Assembly (NCBI GenBank): GCA_003132585.1
Contig: PKYG01000106.1
Location: forward strand, 1-34,607
Direction: 5' to 3'
From: Actinomycetota bacterium
GTDB taxonomy: Bacteria; Actinomycetota; Thermoleophilia; UBA2241
DNA length: 34,607 bases
This document shows, piece after piece, positions 27,869-34,607 of this stretch; within the stretch, counting starts at the first letter, position 1, and every line of letters begins with the position of its first letter. Position numbers and translations under genes: made by a program. Under the pieces are notes generated by a model. That model worked only from the letters and a program-made list of their open reading frames with translations, ran no database searches and was not told the DNA's origin.

Positions 27869-27949
27869 ATGCCGTTGAGCGACCTCGACCCGCTCTACAT
27901 CGCCAGGCTTCTCGACGCCGTCATCGAAAGGACCAGCGGTGCTCTTTAG
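27869..27949 (+). CDS. Possible 26-aa small ORF, MPLSDLDPLYIARLLDAVIERTSGAL
   Basis: ATG to TAG ORF filling the gap between SGNH copy 1 and the MBOAT gene; overlaps the MBOAT GTG start by 11 bp. No homology evidence. Confidence 0.25.
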   Translation: MPLSDLDPLYIARLLDAVIERTSGAL

Positions 27950-29339
27950 CAGCTACATCTTCCTCTTCGCATTCCTGCCGGCGACGCTACTGGTCTACTG
28001 GCTGCTGCGCGGGTCCGCGGCGCGCCTCGCCTTCCTCGCCCTCGCCTCCTACGTCTTCTACGCCTACTGGGACTGGCGTTACGTCCCCCTGATGATCGCC
28101 GCCACGAGCATCGACTGGATCGCCGGCGGCATGATCGCCCGCAGCGACGAGCGGCGGCGGCGCAAGCTGCTGCTCACCGCCGCGATCACGCTCAACGTGG
28201 CGATCCTCGGCTACTTCAAGTACCGCGGCTTCTTCCTCGACTCGCTCAACGGCCTGAGCGCTCTGCTCGGCGGCGGGCGGCCCTTCCCCGCGCTCCGCGT
28301 GGTCCTGCCGCTCGGCATCTCGTTCTACACGTTCAGCGCGATCGCGTACGTCGTCGACGTCTACCGCGGCACGTGCGCGCCGGCGAAGAACCTGATCCAC
28401 TACTCGGCGTTCATCGCGATGTTCCCGCGCGTCACCGCCGGGCCGATCGTGCGCTACACCGACATCGACGACCAGTTCGCGAACATGGAGCCGCGGTTCA
28501 CCGCCAACCTCGCGGCCACCGGCTTGTACTTCTTCGCCTGCGGTCTCGCGAAGAAGCTGCTGGTCGCCGACGTCCTGCTACCTCACGTCGACAACCTCTT
28601 CGCGACGTCGGGGTCGCTCGGCTTCTTCTCAAGCTGGGCGGCGGCGCTCGGCTACACCCTCCAACTCTACTTCGACTTCTCCGGCTACTCCGACATGGCC
28701 GTCGGCGCCGCCTTCTTCCTCGGCTTCCGCCTCCCGCAGAACTTCGACTCGCCGTACAAGGCGACGAACGCGTCGCAGTTCTGGCGCCGCTGGCACATGA
28801 CGCTCTCGTTCTGGCTGCGCGACTACATCTTCATCCCGCTCGGCGGCTCGTGGGGCACTCTCAAAATGACGGTCCGCAACCTGATGATCACCTTCCTGAT
28901 CGGCGGGCTCTGGCATGGCGCCGGCTGGACGTTCGTCATCTGGGGAGGGCTCTGGGGCTTCTACCAGTCGGCCCACCTGGTTGCCCGCCGCTACAAGCTG
29001 ACCCCGTCATGGGCGTGGCTCAATCGGGCGATCACCTTCGTCTGCGTCGTGGTCGCCTGGGTCTTCTTCCGCGCTCCGTCCGTGAAAGTCGCCGGCGGCA
29101 TCCTCAAGGCGATGGTCGGCCTGCACGGCTTCGAGTCGGCTCATCGCCTGAGTGCGCTCGTCGGCGTCAACTTCGCGCTGATGATCTTCGCCGGATTACT
29201 CTGGGTGAACTTCGCGCCGAACACGTGGGAGATCAAGCTGCAGCCCAGGCTCCGCTACGCGGTTGTGCTCGGGTTGCTGCTCGGCGCGGCGATCCTGATG
29301 ATGAGCAACCCGAGCCCGTTCCTCTACTTCCAGTTCTAG
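27939..29339 (+). CDS. MBOAT-family O-acyltransferase (AlgI-like)
   Basis: MLFSSYIFLFAFLPATLLVYWLL, LPLGISFYTFSAIAYVVDVYRG, YFDFSGYSDMAVGAAFFLGFRLPQNFDSPYKATNASQFWRRWHMTLSFWLRDYIFIPLGG, GGLWHGAGWTFVIWG. Confidence 0.95.
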   Translation: MLFSSYIFLFAFLPATLLVYWLLRGSAARLAFLALASYVFYAYWDWRYVPLMIAATSIDWIAGGMIARSDERRRRKLLLTAAITLNVAILGYFKYRGFFLDSLNGLSALLGGGRPFPALRVVLPLGISFYTFSAIAYVVDVYRGTCAPAKNLIHYSAFIAMFPRVTAGPIVRYTDIDDQFANMEPRFTANLAATGLYFFACGLAKKLLVADVLLPHVDNLFATSGSLGFFSSWAAALGYTLQLYFDFSGYSDMAVGAAFFLGFRLPQNFDSPYKATNASQFWRRWHMTLSFWLRDYIFIPLGGSWGTLKMTVRNLMITFLIGGLWHGAGWTFVIWGGLWGFYQSAHLVARRYKLTPSWAWLNRAITFVCVVVAWVFFRAPSVKVAGGILKAMVGLHGFESAHRLSALVGVNFALMIFAGLLWVNFAPNTWEIKLQPRLRYAVVLGLLLGAAILMMSNPSPFLYFQF

Positions 29340-29340
29340 C

Positions 29341-30522
29341 GTGAGCGGCGGCGGGCAGATCAGCGACAGCCCGGGCGGCGGCGAGCCGACGCCGCGCAGC
29401 GAGCGCGGCGACGCAGCCGGGCAACCCATGGCAGCGGCAGCGCGCGACGCGATCACGCGCCCGCCGGCGAGCGCCGCCGAAACAAGCCTCGCCGGCGGCG
29501 GGCGCATCCGCCGCTTCGCCTTGGTGCTTCTGCTGACCGGACTCGGAATCGTGCTCGCCGTCGGCGCCCTCAATGCGATCGTCGACCCGTTCGGCATCGT
29601 CGGCACCGGCTTGTTCCCCACCAAGGTGATGGCCGACCGTCAGATCAAAGTCGACCTGGTCGCCGCCCTGCCGGAGGCGCCGCAGGTCGTGATCTTCGGC
29701 TCTTCGCGCGCCTGGAAGCTCAACCCCGAGTTCATTCGCGCGCAGACCGGCCTGGTGACGTTCAACGCGTCCGTCTCCGGCGGGCGTCCACCCGACGCCT
29801 GGGCGTTCGCCAATCTCATCCACGACACGTTCCCCGCAGCGCAACCGAACTACATCTGGATCCTCGACGTGTCGGAGCTCACCAAGGTGCAGCTCGCGGC
29901 CGGGCTGCTCAACGTGCCCGAGCTGCGCCCGTACTTCCCGTCCTTTCTCGTTCTGAGGTCGCGGCTCAAGGACGTCTCGTGGCTGTTCTCGGTCACGACG
30001 GCGCGCGACTCGCTCTCCATCCTTCACCACCTGAGCACGATCCGCGCCAAGGCCGCGCTCCAGCGCAAACACTGGTCGACCTGGGGCTGGTTCACCGATT
30101 CCACACGAGATGTGAAGCTCGACGCCAATCCCGGCCTGCCCAACATCCGGGCCGATATCAAGGACAAGAGCGCAATCTATCGCGACTACTCCGGTCCTGA
30201 CCCGGAGGCGAAACGCTACCTGGAGAAGACCTTGGCGCTCTTCGCCTCGTGGGGCGGCCACGGCATCATCGTCATCCCCCCTTCGGAGCCGGCGCTGATC
30301 ACCGCGCTGCTGCCATTGGGTTGGAGCGACCGCCACCAACAGGTGGTGGACTACCTCGCCACGTTGCACACCACGTACGACTTCACTGTCGTCGACATGA
30401 CATCGCTCAGCTCCTACGGGGGTTCCGCGACGGGCTTCATCGACGGCGTGCACCTGCGCACACCGGAGATGAAGAAGATGATGACGAAGGTTCTCGCGAT
30501 CGCCGGCAGTCAGCTGCGCTGA
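29341..30522 (+). CDS. AlgJ/AlgX-like SGNH-fold membrane-anchored protein (copy 2)
   Basis: LNAIVDPFGIVGTGLFP, VVIFGSSRAWKLNPEFI, LGWSDRHQQVVDYLATL, FIDGVHL; paralogous to copy 1 throughout. Confidence 0.82.
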   Translation: MSGGGQISDSPGGGEPTPRSERGDAAGQPMAAAARDAITRPPASAAETSLAGGGRIRRFALVLLLTGLGIVLAVGALNAIVDPFGIVGTGLFPTKVMADRQIKVDLVAALPEAPQVVIFGSSRAWKLNPEFIRAQTGLVTFNASVSGGRPPDAWAFANLIHDTFPAAQPNYIWILDVSELTKVQLAAGLLNVPELRPYFPSFLVLRSRLKDVSWLFSVTTARDSLSILHHLSTIRAKAALQRKHWSTWGWFTDSTRDVKLDANPGLPNIRADIKDKSAIYRDYSGPDPEAKRYLEKTLALFASWGGHGIIVIPPSEPALITALLPLGWSDRHQQVVDYLATLHTTYDFTVVDMTSLSSYGGSATGFIDGVHLRTPEMKKMMTKVLAIAGSQLR

Positions 30523-30523
30523 G

Positions 30524-30563
30524 CGTGAGGCGCCGGCGGCGGCGCCGCCCCCGGCGCCTCACG
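30524..30563. terminator. Bidirectional hairpin between convergent genes
   Basis: CGTGAGGCGCCGG / CCGGCGCCTCACG perfect 13-bp arms, loop containing GGCGGCGCCGCC; no clear U tract. Confidence 0.55.
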
Positions 30564-31041
30564 TCAGGGCGACGATGAGGTCGCGGGCGGCCGGATAGTC
30601 GCGCAGCAAATCCTCCCGGCCACCCAACTCGAGATCGGCGGCCTCGAAGCCCGGCGTCACGAGGCAGCCCACGAGCGACCACGCGCCCTCGGCGCAGCCG
30701 TGCAGACGCGCTGCCTGCCAGACGCCGGCCGAAACGAGCACCTGGGGGGCCGCCGGCGGTTCGCCGCCGAGGAGCACGGTGTCGGCGACGCGACGGCCGC
30801 TCAGCCGGATCAGCTCGAGCGCTTCGCCCCCTTGGTACAGCCAAAGCTCGTCGGCTTTGAGGCGGTGGAACCGACTCGGCGCCCCGCTCGTGACGAGGAA
30901 GAGGATGGCGGTCGCCGCGCAGCGCCGCCCGCGATCCGTCTCGATCTGCGCGGTCGACCGGTAAGTCTCGCGGAAGAAGCCACCCTCGGAATGCGGTTCG
31001 AGGCCCAGCGTGGCGATGATCTCGGCGGCGGTCGGTCTCAC
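30559..31041 (-). CDS. Cupin DUF985 family protein
   Basis: LGLEPHSEGGFFRETYRS, AILFLVTSGAPSRFHRLKADELWLYQGG, LVGCLVTPGFEAADLELGGREDLLRDYP. Confidence 0.9.
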   Translation of the reverse strand: MRPTAAEIIATLGLEPHSEGGFFRETYRSTAQIETDRGRRCAATAILFLVTSGAPSRFHRLKADELWLYQGGEALELIRLSGRRVADTVLLGGEPPAAPQVLVSAGVWQAARLHGCAEGAWSLVGCLVTPGFEAADLELGGREDLLRDYPAARDLIVALT

Positions 31042-31090
31042 CTCTCCAGCCTACCCGATCTCCCCGCCGGCAGACATGGGGACGGAACTG

Positions 31091-31127
31091 GAGAAGCCCC
31101 GCCGTCAGCTGCGCGGCGGGGCTTCTC
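31091..31127 (-). terminator. Stem-loop downstream of rnpB
   Basis: GAGAAGCCCCGCCG (31091-31104) / CGGCGGGGCTTCTC (31114-31127), perfect 14-bp stem, 9-nt loop. Confidence 0.6.
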
Positions 31128-31137
31128 TGTAGCAAGC

Positions 31138-31505
31138 CTGTAAGCCGGATTCTGTCGAGGATGGCCATCCATCTCGCCTGCGCGTCGCCGCGCAGATCAT
31201 GCGACCGAAACCCGGAAGCCGGGGCGAGCAACCCCATCGCTCCCCTATTTGGTCTTGCACCAGGCGGGGCTTGCCGAGCCGGCCTGTCACCAGGACCGCT
31301 GGTGAGCTCTTACCTCACCGTTTCACCCTTGCCCGCACCTCCGAAGAGGCCGCTGGCGGTCTGCTCTCTGTTGCGCTTTCCCTCGGGTTTCCCCGGCTGG
31401 ACGTTATCCAGCGCCCTGCTCTGCGGTGTCCGGACTTTCCTCGGCGAGCGGCCTCGCGCGCTCAGAAGAGGCGCGCAACGCCGGAACGCCGCGGCCACCC
31501 GGCTT
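31138..31505 (-). ncRNA. rnpB: RNase P RNA (bacterial type A-like)
   Basis: Reverse strand contains GAGGAAAGTCCGGAC near the 5' end, GTGAGGTAAGAGCTCACCAGCGGTCCTGG (GGTAA CCA-binding loop), and ACAGAATCCGGCTTACAG at the 3' end; -10 TACAAT at 31514-31519. Confidence 0.95.
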
Positions 31506-31530
31506 GCCTTCGCATTGTACCACCAGGAGA

Positions 31531-32298
31531 TCAGTCGGGAACCGACGCGGCGCGCCGAGCCGGGCTCAGCTCGGCCGCGGCCGCCTCGTCAAGCAGCCAT
31601 GTGAGCACTCCGGCGGACGGCGCGACAGCCTGTGCAGGCACGGCGACCGGCATGCGCAGACCCTCGAGGACCTCGGCGACCATCCCCGCCTTCTCGCCGC
31701 CGGTGACGACGAAAAACACGCGGCGGGCGGCGTCGATCACCGGCAGGGTCAAAGTGAGACGCGAGTCGCCGTCGGGTGCCAGGTTGACGACCACCAGCCG
31801 ATCCTGCTCGGTCACCGCGTCGGTGTGCGGGAACAGCGAAGCCGTGTGCCCGTCGGCGCCGAGACCGAGCAGCACCAGATCGAACACCGGCACATCGGCG
31901 GAGTGGGCGGCGGCGCGCGCCGGAGGCGTGAGGATCTCCTGCTCATAGGCGCGCGCCGCCGCCTCCGGCTCCTCCTCACCGTGCATGCGATGCACGTTCT
32001 CCGGCGGGATCGGCACCTTGCTGATCAGCGTGTCGCGCGCCATGCCGTAGTTGCTCGCGGGCTCCTCGGGCGGCACACAACGCTCGTCGCCCCAGTAGAG
32101 GTGCACGCGCCGCCAGGGGATCTTGACGCTCACCGTCTGGCGCGCGAGCTGCCCGTAGAGGGCGCGCGGCGTGCTGCCGCCGCTCAACACGACAGTGAAC
32201 GCGCCGCGCGCCACCGCGCTCTCTTGCGCGGCGAGCACGAAGAGGCTCGCCGCGCGCTGCGCGACGGCGTCGGCGTCTGTGAGTACTTCGATCTTCAC
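31531..32298 (-). CDS. pgl: 6-phosphogluconolactonase (DevB type)
   Basis: FTVVLSGGSTPRALYGQLA, VHLYWGDERCVPPEEPASNYGMA, DLVLLGLGADGHTASLFPHT. Confidence 0.95.
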   Translation of the reverse strand: MKIEVLTDADAVAQRAASLFVLAAQESAVARGAFTVVLSGGSTPRALYGQLARQTVSVKIPWRRVHLYWGDERCVPPEEPASNYGMARDTLISKVPIPPENVHRMHGEEEPEAAARAYEQEILTPPARAAAHSADVPVFDLVLLGLGADGHTASLFPHTDAVTEQDRLVVVNLAPDGDSRLTLTLPVIDAARRVFFVVTGGEKAGMVAEVLEGLRMPVAVPAQAVAPSAGVLTWLLDEAAAAELSPARRAASVPD

Positions 32299-32308
32299 GA
32301 CCGCTCGG

Positions 32309-32617
32309 CTACAACTTCTCGAGCGCCTCGCGCCCGCTCATGCCGGCGGCGATGCCGCGTGCGGCAGCGGCCTCGTTGACGACCGTCACCTCAGCGACGA
32401 GCAGGTCGTCGACGGTCGCGATCGCATCCCCGCGCGTCGCCTTGGCCTTGGCCGCCGGATACTCGAACCGCTCGAGCGCGAGCACGTCGAAGGCGCCGCA
32501 GGCGAGCATGCCGACGGCGGTCATGACCGCCACGAGGTTGACCGGCCCGAGCGGGATGACGAAGCCGTCGGCGCGCTTGTCGCCGAGAACGACGATCTCG
32601 TGGCGGGCACCGATCAC
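32309..32617 (-). CDS. DUF1805 (YunC-like) small protein
   Basis: [34 protein letters not shown]...[47 protein letters not shown] overlap with the zwf stop fixes the start at 32617. Confidence 0.8.
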   Translation of the reverse strand: MIGARHEIVVLGDKRADGFVIPLGPVNLVAVMTAVGMLACGAFDVLALERFEYPAAKAKATRGDAIATVDDLLVAEVTVVNEAAAARGIAAGMSGREALEKL

Positions 32618-34230
32618 GGCTGCCTCCAGCGACGCCCGTCGCGCGCCACAAGCCCGTCGGCGGCCTCGGGACCCCACGTGCCGGCCTCGTAGATGCCGAG
32701 CCCGTGACCCGGAGTCGCCGCCCACCGGTCGAGGATCGGCATGACGATGCGCCACGCCTCGTCGACTTGGTCGTCGCGGTTGAACAGCGTCGCATCGCCG
32801 GTCATGCAGTCGAGCAGCAGCGTCTCGTAGGCGCTGAACGGCAGCTCACGCAGCGCCGAACCGTAGCTGAACTTCATCTCCACCGGCTGCAGGCCGATCA
32901 CCTGCCCCGGTGTCTTCGCCTCGAAGCGCAGCGAGAGACCTTCGTCGGGCTGGATCCTGATCACGAGCAGGTTCGGTGGGATCTGGCCGCCGAGCTTCTC
33001 GGCATCGCGGAAGAGCAGATGCGGCGGCCGCTTGAACTGCACGGCGATCTCCGTCGCCTGGTGCGGGAGGCGCTTGCCTGTGCGCAGATAGAAGGGCACG
33101 CCCTGCCAGCGCCAGTTGTCGACAAGCAGCTTGACCGCGGCGTAGGTCTCCGTCGTGGAATTCGGCGACACGCGGTCCTCACGCCGGTAGGCGATCACCG
33201 GCTGCTCATCGATCGTGCCGTCCACGTACTGGCCGCGAACGGCGAACTGATCGACATGCTCAGGTGGTATGGAGCGCACGGCGCGCAGCAGCTTCACCTT
33301 CTCGTCGCGCACGGCATCGGCGCTGAACGCGACGGGCGGTTCCATCGCCGTCAGCGCGAAGAGCTGGACGAGGTGGTTCTGGATCATGTCGCGCAGCGCG
33401 CCGGCCTCTTCGTAGTAGGCGCCCCGGTGTTCCACGCCGAGCGCCTCGGCAGCGGTGATCTGCACGTGGTCGACGAAGCTCCGGTTCCAGACCGGCTCAA
33501 AGATGCCGTTGGCGAAGCGAAAGACGAGGATGTTCTGCACCGTCTCCTTGGCCAGGTAGTGGTCGATCCGGTAGACCTGGTTCTCGGCGAACACCTCGCG
33601 CAGAACGACGTTGAGCTGGTGGGCGCTCTCGAGATCGTGACCGAATGGCTTCTCGACGACGATCCGTGTCCAACCCTGGCCCTCGGGCGCCGCATGTTCG
33701 GCGACGTCACCGGAGGCGCCGCGCCGCGCCAGGCCCGCCGCGCCGAGTTTCTCGATGATCACCGGGAACAGGCTCGGTGGTGTCGCCAGGTAGAAGATGC
33801 GATTGCCCGCCGTGCCCTGTTGCTCATCGAGCTCCGCCAGCAAATCGGCGAGGCGCTGGTAGGCCTGCAGGTCGTCGAAGTCGCCCTGCAGGTAGCGCGC
33901 CTCGCGCACGCAGCTGCCACACGCCTGGTCGATGCGGCTGTCGTCGCCGTAGAAGCTGTCGATCGCTTCCGTCATCGCCGCGCGAAAGTCCGTCTCGCTG
34001 AGCGCACGCCGGCCAAAACCGACGATCGCCATCCGGCTCGGCGACACGTTGTGGCAGGAGAGGTCGTAGAGCGCCGGCACGAGCTTGCGGTGCGTCAGGT
34101 CTCCGGTCGCTCCGAAAATGACCACGGCGCAGGGATCGGGCGGGCGCTCGAGACCGAAGGGGTCGAGCGGCGACGCGCTCGGCCGCGGACGTTCGAGCGC
34201 GTCGTCGAGCTGCTCGTACTCGAGCGCCAT
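32614..34230 (-). CDS. zwf: Glucose-6-phosphate dehydrogenase
   Basis: [65 protein letters not shown]. Start ATG 34230. Confidence 0.97.
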   Translation of the reverse strand: MALEYEQLDDALERPRPSASPLDPFGLERPPDPCAVVIFGATGDLTHRKLVPALYDLSCHNVSPSRMAIVGFGRRALSETDFRAAMTEAIDSFYGDDSRIDQACGSCVREARYLQGDFDDLQAYQRLADLLAELDEQQGTAGNRIFYLATPPSLFPVIIEKLGAAGLARRGASGDVAEHAAPEGQGWTRIVVEKPFGHDLESAHQLNVVLREVFAENQVYRIDHYLAKETVQNILVFRFANGIFEPVWNRSFVDHVQITAAEALGVEHRGAYYEEAGALRDMIQNHLVQLFALTAMEPPVAFSADAVRDEKVKLLRAVRSIPPEHVDQFAVRGQYVDGTIDEQPVIAYRREDRVSPNSTTETYAAVKLLVDNWRWQGVPFYLRTGKRLPHQATEIAVQFKRPPHLLFRDAEKLGGQIPPNLLVIRIQPDEGLSLRFEAKTPGQVIGLQPVEMKFSYGSALRELPFSAYETLLLDCMTGDATLFNRDDQVDEAWRIVMPILDRWAATPGHGLGIYEAGTWGPEAADGLVARDGRRWRQP

Positions 34231-34607
34231 CACTTCTCCTTGACCGCGTGGCCGCCGAACTCGTTGCGCAGCGCCGCCAGCACCTTGGCGCTGAAGGAGT
34301 CGGACTGCCGCGAGCGGAAGCGCGTGAAGAGCGACATCGCGATCACAGGCATGGGCACGGACCGTTCGATCGCCTGCTGTACGGTCCAGCGACCCTCGCC
34401 GGTGTCTTCTACGTAGCCGGCGATCTTCTCCAACCCCGGGTCTTTGGCAAACGCGTCGACGGCGAGCTCGAGCAGCCACGAGCGCACCACGCTGCCCTGG
34501 TTCCAGAGATCGGCGATCGCGGCGAGATCGAGGTCGTAGCCGCTCTCCTTGAGCAGCTCGAAGCCCTCGCCGTACGCCTGCATCATGCCGTACTCGATGC
34601 CGTTGTG
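34230..34607 (-). CDS. gnd: 6-phosphogluconate dehydrogenase, C-terminal part (gene runs off the window)
   Basis: [22 protein letters not shown]...[19 protein letters not shown]...[53 protein letters not shown]. Confidence 0.95.
   Translation of the reverse strand, partial: HNGIEYGMMQAYGEGFELLKESGYDLDLAAIADLWNQGSVVRSWLLELAVDAFAKDPGLEKIAGYVEDTGEGRWTVQQAIERSVPMPVIAMSLFTRFRSRQSDSFSAKVLAALRNEFGGHAVKEK

Noticed and set aside
32704-34416. 570-aa plus-strand ORF
   Set aside because: Antisense to zwf; zwf motifs are unambiguous.
1-34607. CRISPR arrays, tRNAs, transposases or integrases
   Set aside because: No regularly spaced direct repeats, tRNA cloverleaf with T-loop consensus, or transposase/integrase motifs were noticed on either strand.

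Overview
High-GC (probably Actinomycetota) chromosomal window. From left to right it contains: a truncated histidine ammonia-lyase gene (-); two tandem ~33-aa small-protein genes sharing an ASGAGxKW tail, which the ORF track does not list as separate entries; an HD-GYP phosphodiesterase plus a DUF5317 protein (+); a degraded-looking signal-peptidase-like gene (-) beside a 77-bp relic of a protein-mannosyltransferase gene; a secreted Ig-like protein (-); a GT39 mannosyltransferase (+); an oxidative ornithine-degradation locus on the minus strand (ord-ortA-ortB-oraS-oraE-MutL-like-orr-cDPGS-like GTPase-argF); an addB-addA-diguanylate cyclase operon (-); an SGNH-MBOAT-SGNH polysaccharide acylation cassette (+); a DUF985 cupin; the RNase P RNA gene (-); and a gnd-zwf-DUF1805-pgl pentose-phosphate operon (-). 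The observations most worth follow-up are the tandem small exported-peptide candidates, a shared palindrome (GCATA-N5-TATGC) just downstream of the -10 boxes of both ornithine transcription units, the NKxD GTPase linked to the B12 aminomutase, and the orphan pmt fragment. All family calls come from reading motifs by eye; no searches were run.
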